From a bacterium HR32 (GTDB lineage Bacteria; Sysuimicrobiota; Sysuimicrobiia; Sysuimicrobiales; Sysuimicrobiaceae): a DNA stretch of 5,836 bases. Shown here piece after piece: positions 1 through 5,665 of the stretch. The DNA is taken from the NCBI GenBank assembly GCA_002898935.1, contig BEII01000123.1, positions 1-5,836 of the forward strand, given 5' to 3'. Each line of letters begins with the position of its first letter. The stretch's first letter is position 1. Position numbers and translations under genes: made by a program. The notes below the pieces were generated by a model. It saw only the letters and a list, made by a program, of their open reading frames with translations. It made no database searches and was not told where the DNA came from.

Positions 1-191
1 TGGGGCTGCCCTCCGAAGCCGCTTGGAAGGTCCTCCACCACCTGCGGGCCTCTTTGCGGGAGCGCGGGCTCGGGCCGGAGTCGGAGGTGCGACGGGGCCA
101 GGTAGCCACGAGCTCGCCGCGGCGGTGGCGGACCTTCAGCCGGACAGGGGTGGTGCCGACGCTCCTCTTGCACCGGCCCCCAGGCCTTCGC
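1..191 (+). other. Left edge: possible 3' end of an unidentified gene
   Basis: No gene can be named here. The reading frame starting at base 3 is open with mostly G or C in third positions and begins GLPSEAAWKVLHHLRASLRE, which reads like a C-terminal helix. It has no stop before 518, however, and would run through the promoter and riboswitch, so as it stands it cannot be a normal gene end. The frame starting at base 2 closes with TAG at 215-217, just before the riboswitch, and could be the true end if a frameshift lies around 100-120. The reverse strand also has an open frame across this stretch. I recognise no family in any of the three. Confidence 0.25.
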
Positions 192-220
192 TTGACGCCC
201 CATCCGCCGCGTCGTAGGCT
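192..220 (+). promoter_or_regulatory. Sigma70-like promoter of unit 1
   Basis: TTGACG at 192-197 and TAGGCT at 215-220 are separated by exactly 17 bases. The -35 matches five of six consensus positions; the -10 matches three of six, so this box is weak. Transcription would start near 227, a few bases before the first riboswitch stem at 236. The same arrangement, with the same 17-base spacer, precedes the second riboswitch, which strengthens both calls. The start site is inferred. Confidence 0.6.
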
Positions 221-235
221 GGGGTCAGGCGAACG

Positions 236-288
236 GGGCGATGGAGCTCGCCCTCATCCGCTCGGCGAGAGCCGGGATGATAGCTCCT
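236..288 (+). promoter_or_regulatory. Fluoride riboswitch aptamer (crcB motif), divergent copy
   Basis: The fold of the fluoride riboswitch can be drawn base by base. Stem 1 is GGGCG (236-240) with CGCCC (249-253), enclosing the loop ATGGAGCT (241-248). The pseudoknot is GGAGCT (243-248) with AGCTCC (282-287), six Watson-Crick pairs. The hairpin CTCGGC-GAGA-GCCGGG (261-276) has one G-U pair. TGAT (278-281) then leads into the pseudoknot strand. The ion-site bases ATG (241-243) and the A280/T288 linchpin pair are kept. It is divergent: the usual TAAAC junction after stem 1 reads TCATC, there is an extra A277, and the first pseudoknot base on the 3' side is A rather than the usual G, compensated by T248. 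Fluoride as ligand is inferred from the family; the changes leave some doubt about affinity or function. Confidence 0.8.
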
Positions 289-318
289 ACTGGGCTGCCA
301 GTAGGAGCTGTTTTCTTT
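282..318 (+). terminator. Intrinsic terminator, expression platform of riboswitch 1
   Basis: A perfect 12-bp stem, AGCTCCTACTGG (282-293) with CCAGTAGGAGCT (298-309), closes on the 4-base loop GCTG and is followed by TTTTCTTT (311-318). Its 5' arm contains AGCTCC (282-287), the strand used by the aptamer pseudoknot, so pseudoknot and terminator exclude each other. That is an ON-switch layout: ligand present, terminator blocked. The 3' arm also carries AGGAG (303-307), the only purine-rich ribosome-binding candidate for the ATG at 319, so the hairpin could hide the ribosome site as well. Confidence 0.9.
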
Positions 319-588
319 ATGGGGCGCATGGTGAACGTGGAGATCGCCGGAGAGGACCTGGTGAGGCTGGCGGCGGGTCTGTCAGCCTGGGGCGACGACG
401 CCCTCGAACCGGCGCTCGTCTGGCTGCTGCGGGAAGGTGCGAACCACTTTGCCCTGGACCAGCGCAGGTGGGAACAGCTGCGCACCAACAGCGACACGGT
501 GCAGCCGGCCCTTCTTGAGCTCCAGCGCCGGGAAGTTGCCGCCCACGTCTTCTCCATGCGGGCAAGGACCCTGCGTACGGAACTGTAG
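319..588 (+). CDS. Small coiled-coil protein, interrupted by in-frame TAG
   Basis: An 89-residue product of no recognised family and unknown function, the first gene after riboswitch 1. The ATG at 319 immediately follows the terminator T-tract, with AGGAG at 303-307 upstream (11-base spacing, rather long); the ATG at 328 is an alternative start. The N-terminus has a short beta-like stretch (VNVEIAG) followed by two helical stretches ending WLLREGANHFA, loosely like a ribbon-helix-helix domain. From about residue 50 it is charged and helical. TAG at 586-588 stops translation, but the same frame continues for 40 sense codons with the same coiled-coil character to a TGA at 709-711 that overlaps the next gene's ATG. 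The unbroken gene would encode 130 residues. It is either a recent nonsense mutation, a readthrough site, or a sequencing error. Confidence 0.6.
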   Translation: MGRMVNVEIAGEDLVRLAAGLSAWGDDALEPALVWLLREGANHFALDQRRWEQLRTNSDTVQPALLELQRREVAAHVFSMRARTLRTEL

Positions 589-711
589 CGGGACGCCCTG
601 CAGGCCGAGGTGGACGCCCTCGGCCAGGAGTACGAGGCACTGCGCCGTCGCCTCGTACAGCTTCAGTGGGAGTGCCGGCGTCTCAGGATGGCCGTGGGAG
701 ACGGGGGATGA
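589..711 (+). pseudogene. Downstream remainder of the interrupted coiled-coil gene
   Basis: The frame of the preceding gene continues past its TAG through 40 sense codons, with segments such as RDALQAEVDALGQEYEALRR that have heptad-like leucine spacing, and ends at TGA 709-711. The codons keep G or C in most third positions and show no further stop. The final TGA shares ATGA (708-711) with the start of the next gene, a typical operon junction. This suggests that the original gene ran to 711 and that the TAG is a later interruption. No separate start codon with a good ribosome site is evident in the remainder; the ATG at 688 would leave only a handful of residues. Confidence 0.6.
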
Positions 712-1160
712 GCCAGGATCGGGACGTGGTGGTCACCCTGCCCCTAGCCCTGGACGACGCTACGTGGGCCGAGGTGGAGCCGGTCATCCACGCTCAGGGC
801 TGGCGCGGCGACGAGGGGGTGCGGCTTCTCCTAGGCTACGGTGCAGCCGTGCACCTGGACCCCCCAGAAGAGGACCTGCTCCGCGCCCTGGGAGCGCTCC
901 GCGCCGAGCTCGCCACCCTTCGGCACCGAGCCTTCCTCGCCGACCAGGCCGTGCGAACGTTGCGGATGAACCGGACGGGGCTTGAAGCATCGGTGGCACA
1001 GGCCCGCCGGTCTCTCCGTCGGCTGGAGCGGGAGGTGGCGGACCTGCGGGAGCGGGCCAGGAAGGCCGGTGTCGTCCTCCCCGAGGAGGCCCCGCCCGAC
1101 CCGCAGGCGGAGGCCCGCAGGCGACTCCGGGATCTCTTCGCGCGCGGACGAACGGAGTAG
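708..1160 (+). CDS. Uncharacterised protein: helical N-terminal domain plus long coiled coil
   Basis: A 150-residue soluble protein that I cannot assign to a named family. The ATG at 708 overlaps the upstream TGA (ATGA) and is preceded by purine-rich GGGAGACGGGGG, which decides this start. Residues 6-48 show a short beta stretch (DVVVTLPLAL) and two helices ending GVRLLLGYGAAVHL, a layout resembling ribbon-helix-helix DNA-binding domains; this is an inference from pattern, not from a motif match. Residues about 53-135 form a long charged helix with regular leucines (for example RRSLRRLEREVADLRERARK), a likely coiled coil for self-association. The tail is proline-rich and then basic. The layout matches the interrupted gene just upstream, so the two may be paralogues acting as partners. 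Position under a fluoride riboswitch and next to an MFS transporter suggests a role in fluoride response, mechanism unknown. Confidence 0.85.
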   Translation: MSQDRDVVVTLPLALDDATWAEVEPVIHAQGWRGDEGVRLLLGYGAAVHLDPPEEDLLRALGALRAELATLRHRAFLADQAVRTLRMNRTGLEASVAQARRSLRRLEREVADLRERARKAGVVLPEEAPPDPQAEARRRLRDLFARGRTE

Positions 1161-1163
1161 GGA

Positions 1164-2375
1164 ATGAAGACCAGCGACGCCCTCGCCCCACCGGCTTCCC
1201 TCCGGAGAATTGCCCTGCGGTTCGTCCTGCTCCTGGGTGCCGTGAGCCTCTTCGCCGACGCCACGTACGAAGGGGCGCGCAGCATTACTGGCCCGTTCCT
1301 CGCCACCCTGGGCGCATCCGCCGCGGTCGTGGGGGTCGTGGCCGGCGCGGGAGAGCTATTGGGATACGGAGTCCGGCTGCTCTCGGGTCTCTTGGCGGAC
1401 CGCCTTCGGCGGTACTGGCCCCTGACGCTCGCCGGCTACACGTTGAACCTCATCGCCGTACCCCTCCTGGCGCTGGCAGGCCGCTGGGACGTCGCCGCCC
1501 TGCTCATCGTGGCTGAACGGATCGGGAAGGCGATCCGCACTCCGCCGCGGGACGCGATGCTCTCCCACGCCACAACACAAGTGGGGAGCGGCTTCGGGTT
1601 CGGGGTGCACGAGGCCTTGGACCAGATCGGCGCAGTAGGAGGTCCCCTCCTCGTGGCGGCGGTCCTTGGGACGGGCGCAACGTACCGCCACGCCTTTGCC
1701 GCGTTGGTCCTGCCCGCCGTCGTCTCCCTGAGCCTCCTTCTCGTCGCCCGCCGCACCTACCCGGAGCCGAGCGCCTTGGAGCCTCTCTCGCATCGGGTCT
1801 CGGCCGCGGGGCTCCCGCAGAGCCTCCGGTGGTACCTCGTGGGAATTGGCCTCGTAGCCGCCGGCTACGCAGACTTCTCCCTCCTGGCTTACCACTTCGC
1901 CCGCACGCAGGTGGTGTCCGCGGAGGCGGTCCCGCTCCTGTACGCCCTGGCCATGGCCTCCGACGCCGGTGCGGCCATCCTGTTCGGTCGCTGGTTCGAC
2001 CGGGTCGGCCTGCGTGCGCTGGTTTCGGCAACCCTCCTGGCGGCGGGCTTCGCCCCGCTCGCCTTCCTCGGTGGGTCCCCCGCGGTGGTCCTCGCCACGG
2101 TGCTGTGGGGAGTCGGGATCGGTGTGCAGGAGTCCATCCTGCGGGCCGCGGTGGCGGAGATGGTCAGCCGCGACCGGCGGGCCTCCGCCTTCGGGATCTT
2201 CAACGCCGTGTTCGGCGTGTGCTGGTTTGCGGGGAGCGCGACCATGGGGACCCTGTACGGACTCAACCCCGTGCTCCTCGTGGCCTTCAGCCTCCTCGCG
2301 CAGCTCGCCGCAGTCCCCTTCTTCGTGGCAGCGGGCGGGAGGTTGTCTCGGACGGGACCGGGTCACCACCCTTGA
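1164..2375 (+). CDS. MFS transporter, candidate fluoride-stress exporter
   Basis: A 403-residue integral membrane protein of the major facilitator superfamily. Hydrophobic segments fill the length in two halves separated by a polar loop near residues 197-220, consistent with about 12 membrane helices. Residues 75-83, GLLADRLRR, match the MFS loop motif G-x-L-a-D-r-x-g-R/K-r between helices 2 and 3; GRWFDRVG (275-282) is the weaker counterpart in the second half. RTPPRDAMLS (125-134) and HEALDQIGAVGGP (149-161) are conserved-looking stretches I associate with a group of uncharacterised bacterial MFS exporters. The ATG at 1164 lies three bases after the preceding stop, with GGAG at 1154-1157 as the ribosome site. 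Substrate cannot be read from sequence. Its place as the last gene of a riboswitch-1 unit suggests export linked to fluoride toxicity, either of fluoride itself or of a metabolite. Confidence 0.9.
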   Translation: MKTSDALAPPASLRRIALRFVLLLGAVSLFADATYEGARSITGPFLATLGASAAVVGVVAGAGELLGYGVRLLSGLLADRLRRYWPLTLAGYTLNLIAVPLLALAGRWDVAALLIVAERIGKAIRTPPRDAMLSHATTQVGSGFGFGVHEALDQIGAVGGPLLVAAVLGTGATYRHAFAALVLPAVVSLSLLLVARRTYPEPSALEPLSHRVSAAGLPQSLRWYLVGIGLVAAGYADFSLLAYHFARTQVVSAEAVPLLYALAMASDAGAAILFGRWFDRVGLRALVSATLLAAGFAPLAFLGGSPAVVLATVLWGVGIGVQESILRAAVAEMVSRDRRASAFGIFNAVFGVCWFAGSATMGTLYGLNPVLLVAFSLLAQLAAVPFFVAAGGRLSRTGPGHHP

Positions 2376-2400
2376 CCGGAGGGTGCGCGACGGATAGAGT
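2372..2400 (+). promoter_or_regulatory. Sigma70-like promoter of unit 2, overlapping the MFS stop
   Basis: TTGACC (2372-2377) and TAGAGT (2395-2400) are 17 bases apart; matches to consensus are five and four of six. The -35 box contains the TGA stop of the MFS gene (2373-2375). Transcription would begin about 2407, right at the first stem of the second riboswitch. Transcripts from unit 1 that reach this point would also pass through riboswitch 2, as no separate terminator lies between the units. Confidence 0.7.
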
Positions 2401-2408
2401 TCCCGTGA

Positions 2409-2458
2409 AGGCGATGGAGTCCGCCTAAACCGCCTCGGACGCGAGGCTGATGGCTCCT
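2409..2458 (+). promoter_or_regulatory. Fluoride riboswitch aptamer (crcB motif), canonical copy
   Basis: This follows the fluoride riboswitch consensus closely. Stem 1 is AGGCG (2409-2413) with CGCCT (2422-2426), closing the loop ATGGAGTC. The junction is AAAC (2427-2430). The second hairpin is GCCTCG-GACG-CGAGGC (2432-2447), six perfect pairs. TGAT (2448-2451) is followed by GGCTCC (2452-2457), which pairs with loop bases GGAGTC (2416-2421) to give a six-pair pseudoknot with one G-U. A2450 and T2458 are in place for the linchpin A-U pair known from the Thermotoga petrophila structure. Compared with riboswitch 1, pseudoknot bases change in a paired way (loop CT with AG there, TC with GG here), so pairing is retained. 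In this family fluoride binding stabilises the pseudoknot and permits transcription of the genes that follow. Confidence 0.95.
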
Positions 2459-2489
2459 ACCCAGACCACGGGTAGGAGCCATTTGTTTC
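2450..2489 (+). terminator. Intrinsic terminator, expression platform of riboswitch 2
   Basis: A perfect 13-bp stem, ATGGCTCCTACCC (2450-2462) with GGGTAGGAGCCAT (2470-2482), has a 7-base loop and runs into TTTGTTTC (2482-2489). The 5' arm includes the pseudoknot strand GGCTCC (2452-2457) and the linchpin bases A2450 and T2458, so the aptamer must come apart for the terminator to form. The ribosome site of the next gene (AGGAGGA, 2504-2510) lies outside the hairpin, so control here should act on transcription alone, unlike the copy at 282-318. Confidence 0.93.
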
Positions 2490-2520
2490 GGCCTCTACCC
2501 GAGAGGAGGACGGCGGCTTC

Positions 2521-3711
2521 ATGGACCAGGTATGGCTCACCGCGGCGTTGTGGTTTGCGCTGGCACTCCTGGCCACCCTGCTGGGCACCTGGCTGCGCGT
2601 CTCGGTGGCCCTCACGGAGATCGTGGTGGGCGTTGCCGCGCAGGTTCTCCTGGACGCTCTCGGCCGGTCCCACGCCCTCGCGAGCCAGGAGGGGTGGGTG
2701 ACGTTCCTGGCCGGCGCGGGCTCCGTGGTCCTCACCTTCCTGGCCGGCGCTGAGCTGGAGCCGGAGGCCTTCCGCAGGCGGTGGCGGGAGAGCACCGCCC
2801 TGGGCCTGGTGGGGTTTGGGGCTCCCTTCCTGGGCGCGGCGTGGGCGGCCCGCTTCCTCCTGGGGTGGGACCCCCGCGCCAGCTGGCTCGCGGGGGTGGC
2901 CCTCTCCACCACCTCCGTGGCCGTGGTGTACGCGGTGCTCCTGGAGCTCGGCTTGAACCGGACCGAGTTCGGCAAGGTGATCTTGAGCGCGTGCTTCATC
3001 AACGACCTCGGTACCGTCATCGCCCTCGGCCTGCTGTTCGCCCCCTTCACCGCCCGCACCGCGGTGTTCGTGGCCGCCCTCACGACCGGGCTCGTGGCCT
3101 TGGTCTGGGCCACCGGCCCCTTCTTCCGGCGCTACGGGGGACGCACCGCGGAGGTTGAGACCAAGTTCCTGCTCCTCGCGCTCTCCCTGCTGGGCGGCCT
3201 CGCGGCGTGGTCCGGATCGGAGGCGGTGTTGCCCGCCTACGTGATCGGGATGGCCCTGGCGGGGGTCGTGGGAAGGGACCACGGCCTGCTCCGCCGGCTC
3301 CGGACGCTGACCTTCGGGCTCCTCACGCCCTTCTACTTCATCCGCGCCGGCTCCTTCGTGCAGGTGTCCACGGTCCTGGCAGGCTTCGCTCCCTTCCTCG
3401 TCCTGTTCGCCGCGAAGGCCGCGAGCAAGTTCGTCGGGATCTTCCCCCTGACCCGCCGGTACCGGTATGCCCCCGACGAGGCCATGTACACCACCCTCCT
3501 GATGTCCACGGGCCTCACCTTCGGGACCATCTCGTCCCTGTACGGGCTCACCCACGGGATCATCACCCGATCCCAGTACTCCCTGCTCGTGGCCGTCGTC
3601 ATCGCCAGCGCGGTGATCCCCACCTGGGTGGCCAACCGGTTCTTCCTGCCCCACCACCACGTGGAGCGCGCCCAGGAGGTCCAGGCGGCTCCCGCTTTCG
3701 GAGGTGAGTAG
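2521..3711 (+). CDS. CPA/KefB-type cation:proton antiporter family protein
   Basis: A 396-residue membrane protein of the monovalent cation:proton antiporter superfamily (COG0475-like core). It is hydrophobic along its length and lacks the C-terminal RCK/TrkA domain of full KefB/KefC. Family hallmarks are TFLAGAELEPEAFRRR (71-86), the helix ALSTTSVAVVYAVL (127-140) and ACFINDLGTVIALG (157-170). In the last, the ion-binding pair is N161-D162, not the D-D of electrogenic antiporters such as NapA; N-D is more typical of electroneutral CPA1 exchangers. PFYFIRAGSFVQ (270-281) has an arginine in a usually hydrophobic stretch. K299 and K303 lie where NapA-type proteins carry a key lysine. The start follows AGGAGGA by 10 bases. 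As first gene after a canonical fluoride riboswitch it is a member of the antiporter group already known to be fluoride-riboswitch associated; whether it moves fluoride, Na+ or H+ is not shown by sequence. Confidence 0.9.
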   Translation: MDQVWLTAALWFALALLATLLGTWLRVSVALTEIVVGVAAQVLLDALGRSHALASQEGWVTFLAGAGSVVLTFLAGAELEPEAFRRRWRESTALGLVGFGAPFLGAAWAARFLLGWDPRASWLAGVALSTTSVAVVYAVLLELGLNRTEFGKVILSACFINDLGTVIALGLLFAPFTARTAVFVAALTTGLVALVWATGPFFRRYGGRTAEVETKFLLLALSLLGGLAAWSGSEAVLPAYVIGMALAGVVGRDHGLLRRLRTLTFGLLTPFYFIRAGSFVQVSTVLAGFAPFLVLFAAKAASKFVGIFPLTRRYRYAPDEAMYTTLLMSTGLTFGTISSLYGLTHGIITRSQYSLLVAVVIASAVIPTWVANRFFLPHHHVERAQEVQAAPAFGGE

Positions 3712-4130
3712 TGTTCGCGAAGGTGCTGGTGGGATTCGATGGCTCTCCCGCGTCCCGCAAGGCCCTGCGGGCGGCCCTGGACCTGGCACAGCGCTACGGC
3801 GCCGCGGTCACGGTCCTGGCCGTGGTGCGGCCCCCGGAGTTCGCGGAGCTGGAGGCGGAGGTGAACGCGGCCCTCGCGGAGGCGCGGGGCCCACTGGCGG
3901 AAGCCCTCCGCTGGGCCCGGGCGGAGGCGCGCAGGGCCGGGGTGTCCCTGGAGACCCGCATCCAGGCCGGCCACCCCGCGGACACCCTCGTGCGGGTGGC
4001 CCGGGAGGAAGGGTTCGACCTGATCGTGCTGGGCCGGCGTGGGCTCACCCCCGTGCAGCGGTGGATGCTGGGATCGGTCTCCGAGCGCGTCCTGCGCTAC
4101 GCCCACTGTCCCGTGATGGTGGTCCACTGA
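3711..4130 (+). CDS. UspA-family universal stress protein
   Basis: A 139-residue single-domain cytoplasmic protein. The start is GTG at 3711, sharing a base with the antiporter stop (TAGTG) and preceded by an excellent ribosome site, GGAGGTGA (3700-3707). The N-terminus KVLVGFDGSPASRKAL has the conserved aspartate (D10) of the nucleotide site. Residues 108-122 fit the ATP-binding signature G-2X-G-9X-G-S exactly: G108, G111, G121, S122. The C-terminal CPVMVVH strand is typical of the family. It therefore probably binds ATP and forms dimers, unlike the UspA subtype that lacks the signature. UspA domains are frequently fused to, or encoded beside, CPA antiporters, so it may sense nucleotide state and modulate the transporter; that role is inferred from position. 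Confidence 0.93.
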   Translation: MFAKVLVGFDGSPASRKALRAALDLAQRYGAAVTVLAVVRPPEFAELEAEVNAALAEARGPLAEALRWARAEARRAGVSLETRIQAGHPADTLVRVAREEGFDLIVLGRRGLTPVQRWMLGSVSERVLRYAHCPVMVVH

Positions 4131-5665
4131 TGAGTGAACCGTACAGCGTCCTGTTCCCGCCCGACGAGCCGAGGCCACCTCTGCAGCGTGAACCCCCGCC
4201 CTTCTTCCGGGACCTCCTCCTCGACCAGGTCGTGGAGGCCATCACCGCCGGCCGGGAGGAGTACGACCTGAAGCCGTTCTTCCACACGCCCCTCGCCAGC
4301 TCTTCAGCCGTCCTCTTCCGCCAGGAGGTCCTGCGGGACCTGGAAGACGCCTCGCTCCGTGCGGAGATCCTTGCCTTCAGCGCCTCCATGCGGGCGGTCC
4401 GCGCCGACCTCTCCGCTGCGGAGAAGGCCACCTACCTCCGGCAGAGGGAGCGCTGGGTGCTGGACGCCGTCGCGCGCTACTGCGAGGCCGTCTCGCGCCT
4501 CGCACAGGTGCTGAGCCAAGCCTCCCTTCGATCCCGGGGGCTTTTGGGCTTCTCCGATCACCTGCGGGCCTACACCGCCTCTTCCGCCTTTCGCCTCCTG
4601 GCGGAGGAGGCGGAGGGGTTGCGGCGCCAGCTCGCCTCCCTCCGCTATACCGTCTTCCTCCGGGGGCTCCGGGTCGAAGTCCGCCCCTACGCCGGGGAGC
4701 CTGACTACAGCGAGGAGATCACGCTCACCTTCCAGCGGTTCCGCCAGGGGGACACCAAAGAGTACCGCTTTTCTTTCCCCGACTGGCCCGAGATGAACCA
4801 CGTGGAGGCCCGCATCCTCGACGGTGTCGCCGAGCTCCACGCCGACCTCTTCTCCCGGATCTCCCGCTTCTGCACCGCCCACCGCGACTTCCTGGACCCC
4901 CGCATCGTCGCCTTCGACCGGGAGGTGCAGTTCTACCTCGCGTACCTGGAGTTCATCGCCCCGCTGCGGCAGGCGGGCCTTCCCTTCTGCTACCCCGAGG
5001 TGAGCGAGACGAGCAAGGAGGTCTCGGCCGATGCAGTTTTCGACCTCGCCTTGGCCCACAAGCTCGTCCGCGAGGGCTCCCTTCCGGTCTGCAACGACCT
5101 GTCTTTGACCGACCCCGAGCGGATCCTCGTGGTCACCGGCCCCAACCAGGGAGGCAAGACCACCTTCGCCCGCGCCTTCGGCCAGCTGCACTTCCTCGCC
5201 TCCCTGGGACTCCCCGTGCCCGGACGAACTGCGCGCCTGCCGCTTCCCGATCAGATCTTCACCCACTTTCAGCGCGCCGAACTCGCCACGGACCTCCACG
5301 GCAGATTGGAGGACGACCTTCTCCGGATCCGGCAGATCCTGCGCTCGGCTACACCACGGAGCATCGTGATCATCAACGAGATCTTCTCCTCCACGACCCT
5401 CCAGGACGCCCTCTTCCTGAGCCAGCGGGTCGCCTCCGCCTTCCTGGAGCTCGACGTGCTGTGCGTCTGGGTGACGTTCCTGGACGAGCTGAGCCGGCTG
5501 GGCGAAAAGGTGGTGAGCATGGTCGCCCTGGTCTCTCCCCACAACCCCGAGGAGCGCACCTACCGCGTGGTCCGTCGGCCCGCGGACGGACTCGCCTACG
5601 CCCTGGCCCTCGCGAAGAAGTACGGCCTCACCTACGAGCAGGTCCGGGAGCGCGTCCGGCCATGA
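4130..5665 (+). CDS. MutS-like ATPase without mismatch-recognition domains
   Basis: A 511-residue soluble protein whose C-terminal third is a MutS-family ABC ATPase. Walker A is GPNQGGKTT (337-345); Walker B is SIVIINEIFSSTT (411-423), with asparagine 416 where canonical MutS has aspartate, followed by catalytic E417. GRLEDDLLRIRQIL (391-404) sits in the position of the signature region, and the end KKYGLTYEQVRERV (496-509) is a normal MutS-core end. Residues about 20-280 are mostly helical and resemble the lever/clamp part (HTPLASSSAVLFRQEVLRDL, 52-71). There is no N-terminal MutS-I domain and no F-x-E mismatch wedge, so ordinary mismatch binding is unlikely. The ATG at 4130 overlaps the UspA stop (TGATG), with no strong ribosome site, pointing to translational coupling. 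MutS-like genes are among those reported under fluoride riboswitches; their task there is unknown. Confidence 0.9.
   Translation: MSEPYSVLFPPDEPRPPLQREPPPFFRDLLLDQVVEAITAGREEYDLKPFFHTPLASSSAVLFRQEVLRDLEDASLRAEILAFSASMRAVRADLSAAEKATYLRQRERWVLDAVARYCEAVSRLAQVLSQASLRSRGLLGFSDHLRAYTASSAFRLLAEEAEGLRRQLASLRYTVFLRGLRVEVRPYAGEPDYSEEITLTFQRFRQGDTKEYRFSFPDWPEMNHVEARILDGVAELHADLFSRISRFCTAHRDFLDPRIVAFDREVQFYLAYLEFIAPLRQAGLPFCYPEVSETSKEVSADAVFDLALAHKLVREGSLPVCNDLSLTDPERILVVTGPNQGGKTTFARAFGQLHFLASLGLPVPGRTARLPLPDQIFTHFQRAELATDLHGRLEDDLLRIRQILRSATPRSIVIINEIFSSTTLQDALFLSQRVASAFLELDVLCVWVTFLDELSRLGEKVVSMVALVSPHNPEERTYRVVRRPADGLAYALALAKKYGLTYEQVRERVRP

Noticed and set aside
241..318. ATG at 241 as start of the first coiled-coil gene
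   Set aside because: It would place the start codon inside the riboswitch loop and translate the aptamer and terminator; ATG 319 or 328 after the terminator fits better.
1356..2369. 337-codon reverse-strand open frame
   Set aside because: Antisense to a clear MFS gene; the product is hydrophilic and repetitive with no recognisable motif.
282..2482. Shared GCTCCTAC...GTAGGAGC inverted repeats at 283-308 and 2453-2479, as ends or copies of a mobile element
   Set aside because: Each is fully explained as the pseudoknot/terminator strand of a fluoride riboswitch, where this sequence is part of the family consensus; no transposase or target duplication goes with them.
2425..3789. 454-codon reverse-strand open frame
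   Set aside because: It lies antisense to the antiporter, covers the riboswitch and terminator, and its product is a low-complexity run of G, E, Q and R typical of a shadow of GC-rich coding DNA.
3704..4129. Upstream extension of the MutS-like frame to an ATG at 3704
   Set aside because: The extension is glycine/arginine/proline-rich and overlaps the whole UspA gene in another frame; the TGATG junction at 4128-4132 gives a natural start.
4304..5542. 412-codon reverse-strand open frame
   Set aside because: Antisense to the MutS-like gene with its Walker motifs; composition is that of a shadow frame.
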